Source: Ceratodon purpureus
Lineage: Eukaryota; Streptophyta; Bryopsida; Pseudoditrichales; Ditrichaceae
NCBI GenBank assembly: GCA_014871385.1
Contig: CM026426.1
Coordinates: 89,352,250 to 89,416,249, forward strand
Length of the DNA: 64,000 bases
Reading direction: 5' to 3'
Below the pieces are notes generated by a model. The model did no database searches. It was given only the letters and a program-made list of their open reading frames with translations, and had not been told where the DNA came from. Each line of letters opens with the position of its first letter. Position 1 is the stretch's first letter. The translations under genes and the position numbers were made by a program. Positions 18,250 to 30,799 of the stretch are shown one piece after another.

Positions 18250-18734
18250 AATTCTGGACTTTTTTTTGTCCAGAATTACCTAAATATCCCTTACCAATCA
18301 TTAGAATTTAATATGGATTCTTTTTTTAAATCTTTTATGTCCTTTTGTCAAAATAAAGGAAACTATCTTAATTCCTTTTTTGACGAAAAGGACATGAAAC
18401 GGCAAGTAAAATATACCTTTTTGGGGTAAATTTTGGGGAACTTACATAAATGAAAGAATATAATACGAAAATGAAGTTGAAAACTAATAAAACATATTAC
18501 TCCTTCTTAAATGTCAAATTAAAAGGCCAAGTTTATATATTGCACATTTGTTATCATAAAATGTTTATTTTTATTTTTTTGAGAACCCATTGTAATATTC
18601 TATGTCTAAGAATCCTATGTTCATGTGAAAGTAGCTTAAAATTAATATAATATGTTAATTTTGCATAAGAGGTAAAATATCAATGTAAAAGTCCTTCAAA
18701 GGACCCATGAAGGACTTGGACCTCCTTCATGGGT
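18250..18734. repeat. AT-rich segment with two perfect hairpins
   Basis: AATTCTGGAC pairs with GTCCAGAATT across eight T residues (18250-18277). ACCCATGAAGGA pairs with TCCTTCATGGGT across eight bases (18703-18734). Both could be terminal parts of small non-autonomous elements. The region is AT-rich and has no convincing gene. Confidence 0.5.
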
Positions 18735-18884
18735 GTGAAGGAGTGTGAAAAGAGTTATTTATGTCATCATGAAATGTAGAAAAGAGATGACATGGACAAT
18801 GTGGAGAAAGAAAAGGAGGGAGAAAGTGGAGGGAGAAAGTGGAGGGAGAAAGAATGAAAAGTTTGAAAGTTTGGGGGGCGAAGG

Positions 18885-19075
18885 TATCGGATGCGGCGAG
18901 GGTATCGCGGGGACGGGGTGGGTATCGTGAGGGGCGTGGGCGCAGTGGGTATCGTGAGGGGCAAGATGGGTATCGTGAGGGGCGGGGGCGAGGGTATAGT
19001 GAGGGGCGGGGGCGAGAGGTATAGTAAGGGGCGGGGGCGAGAGGGTATAGTAAGGGGCGATGACGGGGAGGGAAT
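18885..19075. repeat. G-rich GGGTATCGTGAGGGGCG tandem repeat
   Basis: About ten degenerate units of roughly 20 bp (GGTATCGTGAGGGGCGGGGGCGA and shorter forms) give long Pro/Arg-rich chance frames on both strands. These are not accepted as genes. Confidence 0.75.
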
Positions 19076-19104
19076 CGTAAGTGCGGGGGGGCATGGATAC
19101 GGCG

Positions 19105-19175
19105 GGCCAGCAAACGTAGTACCCCCGTCTGTGACAAAGGACACCCGGGTTCGACCCCCGGCAGCAATAATATGT
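19105..19175 (+). other. tRNA-like 3' half (T-arm / B-box), possible SINE or tRNA relic
   Basis: CCGGG-TTCGACC-CCCGG forms a T-arm with a 5-bp stem and 7-base loop and matches the pol III B-box. It is followed by CAGCA and AT-rich DNA. No acceptable D-arm, anticodon arm or acceptor partner could be assembled, so a functional tRNA is not supported. Confidence 0.3.
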
Positions 19176-19239
19176 ACTACTGACCAAATCTTTTTGAATT
19201 TGGACACTGCAGTGACTAAATTACTCGGATTAACTCAAT

Positions 19240-19960
19240 AAACGCATTTTATGATAAAAATACTTTAAAATTAAATTAAAAGAATTAATTATCAAGATTA
19301 GAAATTTAACTTGATTGGATTAAGTGATTAATAATCTAAACTAAATAATAATAAAAAACGAAGAGAGGTTAAAATAAAAGGACTTTAATGGTAAATGAAT
19401 ATATTAGTAGTTTTCAAGCTAAAAGCATGTTTAAACATGAATCACTTAATAATATTAAAAAAATGTGTTGTGGTGAAAATAAAAAAGGCTTTTAATGGAA
19501 AAATAATATCCAATAAAACGGGCTTTTAATTGTAAAGAGAAACTGGGAATTGGACAATTGATTATTCAATAAAATAGTAATTTAATTGTAAAAATAAAAT
19601 AAAATTGAATAGGCTTTTAGTCCAAAACAATATAATATTCAATAAATGGGCTTTTAATTGTTAAAAAAAAAAAGGTATAGGACAATTAATCATTCAATAA
19701 AATGAACTTTTAATTGTAAAAAAAAAATATTCAATAGAATGGGCCATTAGTTTCTTAGTTGAAAAAAATATAATATTCAATAAAATGGGCTTTTAACTAA
19801 AAATAAAACCTGGAATTGAACAATTAATCATTCAAAAAAATGTGCTTTTAATTGTTTAGCATAAGTAACCAATAAAATGGTCTTTTAATTGTAATAAAAA
19901 ACCGAGAATCGGACAATTAATTAAAATAGAGCATTTCAAAAATTAAATTAAAGATTTAAA
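19240..19960. repeat. AT-rich degenerate tandem repeat (AATAAAATGGGCTTTTAATTG)
   Basis: The motif ATTCAATAAAATGGGCTTTTAATTGT recurs in diverged form roughly every 60-90 bp. It is non-coding. Confidence 0.7.
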
Positions 19961-20567
19961 AATTTATTAAACCAGAAATTTGAGTCCAATTGTTTGAAAA
20001 TGTTGCATTAAGAATAAATAAACAGTAAAAAATCAATAACTTCTAGACTCATGCGATATAGCAACTCCAATTGCTCAAGTGAGCACCATTCCACTTGACA
20101 GCCCAACAGTGAATGCATGTAAGACTAAAAACCAGAGCACGCTTATCAAACCGATCTAAACACAACCTAGGCTGATAATTGGCATCAGGAGCATACCAGC
20201 TGCACGCCTTGATAGAATTTTAGTTCCTTGTGAAAATGAATGCTCTCAGAAGAATGGAATTTCAAAGTTTTGTCTTTGGGCAGATTTTGGTAATTTTGGG
20301 CAGTTTTGGGCAGTTTTGGGCAGAATTTGCTGCATTCACTGTCATTCTCATTGGCTAACTGACTGCCCTTGGAGGAGCTTTTGCGGTTCAGAGGTGAACA
20401 ACTTTTCACTCCGACATCGGAATTGAGAATAAAAAGTACTGACACAAAGCTCTCACCAAGGCCTACTTTCATTAAAATTTTCATAAATTTTGAATTCAAA
20501 TTGCATCTGCAGGTACATGCCCAAACTCCATAATAGCCCCATTTTGCCACATTGTCCTTTAGGGGTT

Positions 20568-21060
20568 AAATTCCTTTCCGAGTTTAGGTGCATAGCACGA
20601 GTCCGCTCCTTTAGTTTCGGAGTCCGTTCTTTTAGTTTTAGAGTCTGTTCCTTTTATTTGAGGTTCTGTTCCTTGAGATTCAGGGTCTGTGATTGGGCAT
20701 TCTAAGTCCGTTCCTGGCCCAGGCAAAGATTAAGACATCTGTTCTTTTATTATTAGAGTCCGTTCCTTCTGATTAGATTAAGAATCTGATCCTTAAGTTT
20801 CAGAGTCCGTTCCTTTAGTTTCAGAGTCCGTTCTTTTAGTTTCCATAGTGCGTTCCTTTAGTTTCAGATTCGTTCAGTTCTTTTAGTTTCAGCTTCCATT
20901 CCTTTAGTTTCAAATTCCGTTCGTTTAGTTTCAGATTCCTTTAGTTCTTTTAGTTTCAGCTTCCGTTCCTTTAGTTTCAGCTTCCGTTCCTTTAGTTTCA
21001 AATTCTGTTCCTTTAGTTTTAGATTCCTTTAGCTCCTTTCGTTTCAGCTTCCGTTCCTTT
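20568..21060 (+). repeat. Left arm of an 11.2-kb inverted repeat
   Basis: The arm is built of short degenerate units such as CCTTTAGTTTCAGAGTCCGTT. Positions 20568-20853 match the reverse complement of 31442-31727 without gaps: paired coordinates always sum to 52295 and I count about three mismatches. Similarity continues less exactly toward about 21060. Sequence outside the arms does not match. Confidence 0.85.
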
Positions 21061-21341
21061 ACTTTCAGCTTCCATTTTCCAGTTGTTCCTGAAGCTTCTT
21101 CGACTTCCACATAGTCCTTTTCCTTCTTTGCCTTGTTCCGTTTTCCTTTTTGACATGTTCCTTTTTTTTTCAAGGAATTCCTCTGTTCCCAGACTCCGGA
21201 CAAGGAGTTTTCCGTATTGACTTTGTCGACATATTCCGCTTCTTTCTCATACAGTTCCGTTCCTTTTTTTTTTGGACATGTTCCGTTCCTAGACTCCGGA
21301 CCTGAGCATGACTTCTGACTATAAGTGAATTGCCTGTGTAG

Positions 21342-24300
21342 CTTGATTTTTATACGAGATTTCGGGCTGCAAACAGCGACCTCTCTTTATCCTACACCGT
21401 CTTCAAACGATTGAAGCCTTTTTATGTTAAACAACTTACGGACTTCAATAGCTGTTGCTGTAAGTATCATCAGGAAATGCAGGAAATTACTCTCGGTTTT
21501 CCGAATATGCGAACAAACAAAGTCCACATCGAGGCGGGTGAGAGCAGGTGTACCTGTGGTTGTGCAAGTGTATGCACGAATTTCGGCGAATCAACGACGG
21601 GGGAAGGCCCGGTAACTTGCCAGGTGTCTCGTCACAGGTAAATTTGAATCTCTGCTCCCTAACATCATTAATTCAGTTTGCTTGAAAATTTGATTATATC
21701 TGTATGTGGAATAATTTGAACCCGTTATCAATTTCACCGTTTTGTAATCTATCATGTCTTCTGACTAAGTTCGGTGATTGCTAGGTACAAAAGGAGCAGC
21801 GAACTCTGGGAGCAGAGTTTATGTCCCCGGCTACATGGGAGCGAATGGCATGCTAAAAGCTGCCACAAAGGAGAATGCAGTTAGTGCGGATTTAAGCTAA
21901 TTCCGTTGTGTGAAAGAGAGGTAGATCCAGAGAACAAGAGCACAATGACATGGAGATGCTTTGAAATGGTCTCTGCTGGTTCTAAAACAAAAAAAGGTGA
22001 CCCCTAGCAGGTTATACGACTGGAGTACAAGGTTACAACACCGAGAGATTTCCTACTGTATGCTGAGCCGAAGATTAAGCAGTTCGTATGGCACCAATTT
22101 GTTGCACGTTGGCAAGATTCTAAGTTTAAGCAATCAGTTCACGATCTTAAACCAGGTGAAGTTCTGAGCCTCATCGATTTCGCCGAGAATTACAGCTATA
22201 AGGGGCAGTCCGAAATCCAGAGCCAGCATTGGTTCTCGTTTCAATTGACAATCCTGGTGCATATCACTTACCGCATCAACGACAACCACAACCCGGAAGA
22301 CTCGCAATCAAAGAGGTTATCAACTGAGTACCACTATTATATAAGTGATGACAGAGTTCATGACTCCCTTTACGTTCAGCATTGTCTTATGTTGCACTGG
22401 TCGTCATTAGTTGCTGCAGAAAGAATTCCAAATCGACATATCGTGTGGAGTGACGGCTGTGCCTCTCAATTCAAGGGAGCAAAGGCTTTCTTCTTTGTTG
22501 CCAAGTAAGTCCCTTGTCATGTTTTGAAAAAGTCTTTGCACGTGCTTGATGAAAGCGTCGTTGTTTGCTTTGCCCTGATTTCGGTGAATTTATTGTCAGT
22601 CTTTGAAGGCTGCAAAATGTTTATAATTATGTATTGTTGTGACTTATATTTTGTATGATTCTTTATGTAGTAATTTCTTTAATCATGATTATTGTTTTTC
22701 ATTATGTATTGTATGATTATGTATGTAGAATTTTTTGAATTATTGTTAATGACACCATGTACCATTGTGTTCTTTGATTTTGTTTGTATGTTGATTACTC
22801 TATTTGTTACAATGCATTTTGAATTCAAACAGTGTATTTATGTATCTGAAGTTTGGCGTAGCAAAAACTTGTATTTATGTATCTGAAGTTTGCCATCTTT
22901 GAAAAAGTACCGTTGTATTACAAAGTTTGCCCTGAATTTCCGTGAGTACCGTTGTGTTGCGGTTATTTTTTACTTTAAGAATTATACAGTTTGGTTAGAA
23001 TCGGCAATCGGTTCAGGTAAAGACGTCTGCTTGGTGATGAACTTTGTTTGATGTATTTCAAGCCTCGAGTAGTTTTTCTTAGTAGTTTCAGAATCTGAAT
23101 TTTGATGAAGCAGATCTCCCTCGTATCATCGTTTGTCTAGATATTTTATGTGTGAGAACCGGCTGTTTGCTTATGTGTTCTGCGCGGTGCTTGTTTTTTC
23201 TCGTCTAGTTGAGAGCAAGTTTTTTTGGTGCCAATACTGTTTATTGATTGCTTTGCGGTTTGGATGAGAGAGGAAGCTGAAACGGAATCTGTGACGTTTC
23301 GTGGGTGGCAACTTTATCAGCGAATCAAAATGATCAAAAGTACCTAGAGTTTTGAGAATCAGACTGTCTGTAGGTTTACGGTGTGTGTTTTTCTTTGTTG
23401 AGTTTAGCAAGTTACAACGGAAACATTAAGTGGAAAATATTGTGCTTGTCGGCTTCTGTTCGGTGAGTTAGAGGTGACTGCTAGTGCGCTACATGTATAT
23501 TATTTGGTGTATAATTTCCATAGTAAAGTGTTTAACCATTTCGATTCTGAGTGGATTTGTGGACCGTTGTTCAGCACTCTCTCAGGAGTGTCGTGTCATA
23601 TTCTGTGATATCAAATTGAATAATCAATAGGAAAATGGGTTTTACGGATGTTGTACAAGTATAATTAGATAGCTATACTATACAAGTATCTGCTGTTGTA
23701 ACTATTTCCCGACTCCCTTCACCAAATTTTGAGAGTGAATAACTTTGATTTAATTGAGCGGAAAGTACGTATTTCCGAACCAAGATTATACGGTAGAACT
23801 AACAATTTAATTGATAACACGTGAGGGTTCCTGGGACTTGTAATGGTTTAGTTGACTAATAATTGTGTCGTTGGCTGTGAGATGCAGATACCCCAGCTTG
23901 ACAGTGTCTGAGAACTTGCCCACTGGCTGCAAGCTCGACTGGAACTACTGGGGGACTGGTCAGGGGATGGGTCCCCACGACGGGGCAGGAGCATGCGTGA
24001 AACGGGCTCTTCGAAAAGAACAACTCAAGGAAGATAGCGTCAAGCTTCATAATGCAACAGACATAGTCTCCTTTCTGCGGGTAGAAATGAACTTACCGCA
24101 TGCAGCCTACCCGAATGTGAAACAACATGTTGTTAGACATTTCCACCTAATAGGTCTATCTGACGTTCCCCGGGATAAGCCTTTAGCGTGTCAAACAGTG
24201 CCGGGAAGTAGAAGTTTGCATTCAATCAGATCAATTTCGCACACCAATAATGTGCTCCTCGAGTGCAGGGATTTCTGCTGTTTCTGCTCTGCATGTGGTC

Positions 24301-24917
24301 GGGGCGAAACCGGAGTGTGTGCCAACGCTGCTCATGTACGTCCTTGGGAGCTTGTGACGCGACAACCTCTTTCTAGCGACGACGCAGTGCAAGAGTCTGA
24401 GGATCCCAACCCTAGCTAGATTGTTGAGACGGGCGATAACGTACTAGCGCAGGAGTGTCAGGTGGGAGATCATTTCGCAATAGTCGCTGATCCAAATAAT
24501 TTAGATGAACCCGGGGAAGAGTTTTATGTCCTGCAATGCACCAAGTCTATGTATGTGCATCGAGGTCCGTCTACCAGGGATGCGTGGAACTCTGTGATTG
24601 ACGACGGAGACGAGGTTTTAGAGGGGTACTATTACCGCCATCGAGGTAGACGACCGAATTCCTATGTTTTTTTGAGAGAAGCCGGGGTTGCTCGTGTGTA
24701 CTCCCATCTCGTATGTGCTTCTAAGTTCCCCATGACCCAGGCTCCGCATAGGCAAAAGGGTAACGAGACTGTCTTTCAGCTCAGTGACAGCACCTTGGAA
24801 CACATCCAGGAAGCCTTGATGAGACGTCGTGAACAAGAGGACCTCGCTACAGAAGAAGACGAGGAACATGATGAAGTAGACAGTACCGAGGACTCTGAGA
24901 GCGATTTTGATGAGTAA
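21342..24917 (+). CDS. Transposase-like protein (SDGCASQFK family), three exons, three in-frame TAGs
   Basis: Proposed exons are 21342-21637, 21785-22504 and 23888-24917; introns use GTAAAT...CTAG and GTAAGT...TGCAG. The total is 682 codons with consistent phase, ending TAA. Ordered motifs are CCCKYHQEM, HKGECSxCGF, LIDFAENYSYKGQSEIQSQHW, HIVWSDGCASQFKGAK and WNYWGTGQGMGPHDGAG followed by VKR. This set is known to me from multicopy, transposase-like genes in invertebrates and plants; I do not give a Pfam name. Codons 132, 173 and 516 (21882, 22005, 24417) are TAG, the first at the x of the CxxC-like motif. No TAA or TGA interrupts. The C-terminus is acidic. The N-terminal exon start is uncertain, since 21342 follows a weak acceptor. 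It lies inside the 11.2-kb inverted repeat. Confidence 0.75.
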
Positions 24918-25537
24918 GTGATTGAACATACATTTTGGTGTTGAACATCTGAGAGCTTGGAGAGGTTTCTAGGGTCTAACTCTTATTGTCATTGCAAGCG
25001 TAGTTGTAAGTATGTTCACTTTTGTTTTGTGGCTCTGCTGCTATTGCAAACTCTTTTGAAAACGCGAGTCTACTAATGTCATTGATATTTTGGATGAAAT
25101 CTGGTTTATGTTGTTGAGATGCTGTTTGATCTTGGTTTTTGCACATTATTTCCTAGTTTTACACTTATTTGTCTAGTAGTGAACACTTATTTGTATTTTG
25201 CATTTGTTTGTAAGTGGTTTAATGGTTGTACAACTTTATGTTGAAATTTTATTTTCTGGAAAATGTGTGTTATTATTCTCCACACCTATATGGAGAAATT
25301 TTACTCCATAACAGTTATATGGTGTACACCAAGTCACACCAGCTATATTTCACTCTGGTTGAATTACATGTACACCAGTTTAAGAAATCTTATCACCATG
25401 TAAGAATCATTCTTCAAGATTCATAAAACGGTTAAAGCCTCATCTTCCCAACCCCCCTGTGAGTCTATTCTCTAAATAAAGTAGTAACACTTTATAACAA
25501 AATACTTACAAACAAATGCAAAATACAAATAAGTGTA
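24918..25537. other. Non-coding DNA after the transposase-like gene
   Basis: AT-rich with no recognised gene. Short strings such as AAACAAATGCAAAATACAAATAAGTG occur near 25170-25210 and, inverted, near 25505-25535. Confidence 0.4.
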
Positions 25538-25751
25538 CTACTAGTCAAACTGGTGCATTGAGGAAGTTATCCCATATCGTTTGGCATTGCATCTCTAGTT
25601 CGATATAAATGCTCTCACCGGATTACACACTTCCGGTTAGCAGCCTGAACGGGTTGGTGATCAGAGGCTCGGGTTTGGGGCTGCTGTGGCAACCTCCGGG
25701 TGCTTGTGCCGGGCCCCAAACCACCCTCTGACATCCACCCCGCCACGCTAT
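25538..25751. repeat. Dispersed repeat, copy 1 (about 215 bp, T-rich tail)
   Basis: Begins ACTACTAGTCAAACTGGT and ends CCCCGCCACGCTA followed by a T-rich tail. A second copy lies at 29158-29374 in the same orientation with scattered differences. Size, GC-rich body and T-rich end suggest a SINE or other non-autonomous element. No target duplication was resolved. Confidence 0.75.
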
Positions 25752-26683
25752 TTTTTTTGAATTTTTTCATAACAGATATTTCATATCACAATCTGAGCGA
25801 TAAAATACATTCATAGTGATTCACTTCAGCGACTGGAATCGAAGATAATCTCAGTTCAATGTAAAATGTGGAGAATGTATTTGAACAGAACTGATTGCAG
25901 CAAGTTGAGCTGATACTAGTTACTCAATCCACACAACTGAGTTCTCTATTTCTAATTTTTGGTGTCAAATGATAGCTGCAGTTTCAATAAATCTTTCACT
26001 GGTCTCTTTTCAGAAACGCCTGTTTCCACATCTTGAATTGATGACATCTGAATGTTGATCATCACACTACACTGTTTTAACGCAAGTGACATCTTCACGA
26101 AATTGATCCTCATCGTGTGCCTCCAAAGCTCACAAATCCATATCAATCCTAAACCATAATCCGAAAGAACAGTTATTCCGCCCCTGGAAGTCTCGATGCT
26201 CACACGATCTCTATCATAGTTTCTAGATTATAGGTCCTGACCACGTCCAGTTCTAGAGATGAACAGTGAACTAGCCAGAATTCAACTCGACAGTCTAGTT
26301 CCAGAGATGTCTAGGCTGTAGGGTTCTAGATCAAGTAATTGCCATGAACTATTAATCATGTTGTCTCAAGAGGAGTAATTGGTGTCTCAGTACTTAAGCT
26401 TCTAGTCTGTCAATTCCAAGTTGTGTCTTGGGAGTGAATTATGTCCCCGGCAATGAGTGAATTATTATTTAACTCTTAGGACATCTAATCGAAATGAACT
26501 TAGCAACGTTCAGACACAGTACCAGTGCCTCGCCACGTGAAACTGCTTCCTACTGTAGGTCCGTCCAGGGCAGCTTCATCAAGTGGGGCGCAGAGTCTCT
26601 AAGTTCATTGTCTTTGAGCACCGGAGCTTGGAAGTAATTGTAAGTCTAGGATCTCGAGGAGCTGGAGGGACTGTGTTAGAGTG

Positions 26684-28094
26684 ATGGCAGAAGCTGGAGG
26701 GAAGCGGAAGGAGATGGCAGGACTAGTTGGGAAGGGGAAGGAGCAACAGAGAGACGAGGAGGGGAACGAGGCTGAAACCTCAGACGGAGTGAAAACTAAG
26801 CTCCGTCTTGTTGGAGACTACGAGCAGGGAGATCTAGAAGTCTGGAAGGGGTCGGCAGAGAGAAGAGGAGGGGAGTACCAACTGCTTAGGGATGCACCAA
26901 CTAACCTACCTTGCTTGCGTTAGTGGCTGAAGACGGTGGCAGAGTTCGTTGTCGTCACCGGGCTGGAGGTTCCCAATCATGACAAAGTCCGGAAGATGCC
27001 GTCCGCAAGTTGGCGAGGTGCTTGGAAGATGAAGGCGTTGCCGCAGTTCCAAGCGGTGGCGCATGCCACAGGCATAATGCATCCACCGCGACCGCGACGA
27101 CAGGGACCTCAGCAAACTTGTGGGGAGCAGCGCGAAAATCAACACCTGGGAAGCATCTGGTAAGTACCTGTTCAGCAGTCTTAGCACGTGAAGTCTTAGA
27201 ATAGTCTGAAAGCATGGCTGCTGATTATTTTAGTAAATCATTTGTCACGTAAGCAAGGCCTTGCAGCCATCGCGGTGGTGGAGTACAACTTCTTCATTGA
27301 AATGGTCCTGGGCATCCTTCTAGCTTACTGTGGGTTGTAATTTCAGTGTAGACTAGTTTCAAAATTTCGAGTTACCAGTGAACTTGCGGGTTCTTTTAAT
27401 TGATTAATTCCGGGTTCTCATCGTCTGCTGTTAGAGTAGGATCTTATGTAGTGCGAATCTTTAAATATTTATGCCCAAATTGGTCGGTTGTCTTTCATGT
27501 TGGTCTTTTTGTTTTCACCATCTTGAAATAATTGTGAACTCAGCCAAGTCGTCGGGAGCAACGAACCTGCATAGCCTGGAAAGCATCAAGCACAGGCTGT
27601 CAAACAGCCATCAACCGGGAAGGAGGTCGCAGGAGCATCGGGTGGGGTGCAGATCGAAGGAGCATCAGACATGCCAGTGCCATCCCGTGGGAGTCCAACG
27701 GAACTACGACCAGTTCTAGCACTACCGGCGGTTGTCCGAGAGAGAACCACCGCTCGTCGCCGTCAATCTACTGTAGGCGCTGCTGGAATGGCAAACACTC
27801 CAAACCTGGCGGGTTGGTGCCGGGCATGCAAAGCAAGGTACCGTGACGGACACATTCTCCATTGCCCATACTCCGCCCACGCGCCGCAGACTGCCCCAAG
27901 CGAAGTTGTACCTGTGATAGATCTGTCTTCCATTTCGAGCTCGGACGAATCGGACGACTTCGACACACTGGCTGAAATGGCGGCACTTGATTTCCTCAAG
28001 AACTGTAAAGGTATGTCTTTGATCACTAACTGCATGTTTAATTTCAGTTCATTTGATACTTGGTACCATTTTTCCAGATGTAACAACATGGTGA
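26684..28094 (+). CDS. Unrecognised Cys/His-containing protein, three exons, two in-frame TAGs
   Basis: Exons 26684-27159, 27544-28010 and 28078-28094 give 319 codons plus TGA. Splice sites are consensus-like: GTAAGT...CTCAG and GTATGT...TCCAG. The frame is kept across both introns only if TAG at codon 80 (26921-26923) and codon 169 (27572-27574) are read through. Context of the first is NLPCLR-TAG-WLKTVAEFVVVTG; of the second, VVGSNEPA-TAG-PGKHQAQAV. The N-terminus is Lys/Glu-rich. A Cys/His segment, CRACKARYRDGHILHC, lies in the middle of exon 2 and may bind zinc. An acidic Ser-rich stretch follows. The family is unknown. It lies between a transposase-like gene and a RING gene inside the 11.2-kb inverted repeat, so it may be cargo or an accessory gene. 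Confidence 0.6.
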
Positions 28095-29157
28095 TATGTC
28101 GGAGGAGACGAAGACAGCAAATAGTCGCGATTGCGGGATTTCTGACTTACGGTGTGCAAGCTCGACTGAGTACCAAGATCAGGACTGCACAGTTCAAGTC
28201 AGAATCGTAACTGTTAAGATGAAGTTGACACTGAGATTGATGGCGCCTGCCTTCCAAAGGACTACTGTAAGACTTGAATCACAATTTTGCAATATAATAG
28301 ATTCGATGAATCCCCTTCCAGTTGTATAGAGGATCATATAATTAGCCAGAATAGTCGTTACAAACCACAGAGCTCTATAGTGTTCCCGTTACAAATTTTT
28401 GTGAGAGCTTCTTGCTGTACGTACCGAGGGAATATTCAAAACGAACGTGAATTGTGTTAGGATGTAAAACACGAACGTTTGCACTTATGGACTTATTCCA
28501 AACGATTTTGTACCGGTAACGCTAGAATACTGGTTAAATATGCTGCAGTTAGGCCCTCAAAAAGTCTAGACAAGACTAAATTTTAGTGAACTTCTAGTAA
28601 CGAAATCCTGATGCATTAGAAACTCTGTCATACTCATTTCACTGCTCACCTTTGGTGTTCGTTGAATGAGTCACCTGTGATGCCTCATCGATGGACTTGT
28701 TCCTACATCATCAATGACAGTATTTTTGCATCACAGATTATTCAGCATGGTGCAAGTGAAACTGGAGTCAGCCGTACATGTTTCACTTATTTTTTGTTGT
28801 ATTAATCTTGCTTTTATGGATGCCGTGTATTAATTTTCTGTCAAAATCTAAGTGATCAGTACTTAGTACTTTCAATTTTCTGTCAAAATGTAAGTAGTTC
28901 CCATCACCCATCGCCCATCCCCCATCGTCGATCATGCTTGACTGCCTATCTCCACTGTCTCCCTTTCCCGAACTATACCACACTGGAGCCTTGCATGATC
29001 TGCACTGTGAACCGTGGTATTTTGATTGTTTGCTCAATATGTTGTACTCCATATTGTAGTACTTTTCTGTTTAAACTCTTGTGCAATTTTCACTGATGCA
29101 GAGTGTGTATCAGCAAAAGCATTGATAGTTTTAGTGTAGCTCTCGACTTAGGTGTTC
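28095..29157. other. Non-coding stretch inside the inverted-repeat segment
   Basis: Only short chance frames. No RNA gene, promoter or element was recognised. Confidence 0.4.
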
Positions 29158-29374
29158 ACTACTAGTCAAACTGGTCCATGGCGGGAGTTATCCCATATCG
29201 TTTGGCATTGCACCTCTGGTCTGATATAAATACTCTCACGGGGTTGAACACTTCCAGTTGACAGCCTGAACGGGTTGGTGATCAGAGGCTACGATGGTTT
29301 GGGGCTGCCGTGGCAACCTCCGGGTGCTTGTGCCGGGCCCCAAACCACCCTCTGACACCCACCCCGCCACGCTA
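29158..29374. repeat. Dispersed repeat, copy 2
   Basis: Second copy of the element at 25538-25751, same orientation, about 3.6 kb away, also followed by a T-rich tail. Confidence 0.75.
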
Positions 29375-29897
29375 ACTTTTTTGGATTTTTTTCAAGTTTT
29401 TTTCTTCTTTTATGAATGGCCATCTGCAAGTTCAAGGACTTGTCTTAGGCCATGTATGAAATATCTGCAGAAGAGTCGTGAATACATTCCATGGTGCTTC
29501 AAATGTACTCACATCAGGATTTCCTTAACCAAGTGAAGAATGCTTTGTAATACTAACCAAAATCTCAAAGTTCAAGTAGTAAAACATTGCAAAGAGTCTA
29601 CAATCCTCTCACAGTTCAATTGCAAACTCACGATCTCCTACATACAACCAACCGACCCTCACAAACCCTCACAATCTCATGCAAATTGAGCTTAAGAATG
29701 TACAATATCAATCAAAGCTCTTTGAAAACCACATAAACAAGGGGCAGTAGTAAACCATATAAACCAGTACTGTTTAGTGAACCATAATCCACCTTCACCA
29801 AAAATGGAACCTATACAAAGCATCAAAACTACTCTCTAAATTTTGCAGGGACGGTCAAACGTTGTGAATTGCCCAGCGTCGCTCCTGTGCGCAGTCA

Positions 29898-30799
29898 TTA
29901 AACTGTGCAATTCGAAGTTGGTTGAGCATCCTTCTTCTTGCCCTTGCTGTCGAGATCAGCTAGTGGCACTGCAACTAAAATCTCCGTTAGTGGCCGTTCC
30001 ATCAGCCGGGTATGATTTAAATTATCTACGTCCAGTGATCTTCGCCCACGTCGCTTCTTAGATAATGCAATTATTGGCCGACTAGACTCCAATTCTACGT
30101 CAGCAACCGCGGGCTCCTCAGTGGCCATCGTCCTCGTAGCACGGCGAATGAAAGTTTTCTTCGGTGAAGGAGCTCGATCTTCAGTCCTCTCTGGAGTTTC
30201 CGCTACTGCTTCTTCATCGTTTTCCAAGCTAGGCCTCTCCTTTGCATGCAAATTCTCACCTCCCTCTAAGCGTACGCTATCATTAGCAACTGTGCTTTCT
30301 AGTACTGTTCGCACCCCCCCCTGAGAGAACAGATTGTCATCGCACCATTCGACAAATCCTGCTTGATTGTCGTCGTCGTCACTTTCGCTGGCGTCTAGAT
30401 GATCTACTACACCCTCAGCAGGTGGAAAGAGCGGCGGGTTGGATTTATGTGACATCACAACCCATCCTGCAATCTTTGTTGTGCATATCGGGCAATTCTC
30501 CAAACCGGAGATGCACTTAAAGCAGAAATTATCGTGTCCACATGCCTGTTCAAAACATTCGCACATCCAAAACTTAAAGACGGTCACATTGCTAACTTTA
30601 AAACGATAACATTACATATAAACCAAACCATAGAAAATATTGCTAATTGAACTAGTGGATAAGGACGGTGAGATGTAGAAAAAGCAAAATGCAGAAGCTG
30701 GCTTACCGTGAGTGACAATGACGATGCTTTGGTCTTGCACATGCTGCAAAGTGTGCCTGTAGTTCCATCTGCCGCATGTGTCTTCCCCCAAAATGCCAT
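29898..30799 (-). CDS. RING-finger protein, two exons
   Basis: The CDS is complement(29898..30545, 30707..30799), 246 residues. The intron (30546-30706) has donor GTAAGC and acceptor AACAG and joins in phase 0 between the two halves of a RING finger. The first exon gives CSMCK, the second ACGHDNFCFKC and CPIC. Together these fit a C3HC4-like RING, the zinc-binding domain common in E3 ubiquitin ligases. The rest is acidic and then Arg/Lys-rich, with no transmembrane segment. It ends TAA followed directly by TGA. It lies inside the 11.2-kb inverted repeat, opposite to the other two genes. Whether it acts in ubiquitin transfer or is element-encoded with another role is inference. Confidence 0.7.

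Noticed and set aside
19105..19175. Functional tRNA gene
   Set aside because: Only the T-arm and B-box are convincing; no acceptor stem or anticodon arm could be built.
18727..19241. Proline/arginine-rich proteins on the minus strand
   Set aside because: Open in several frames because of the G-rich simple repeat; no splice sites or family match.
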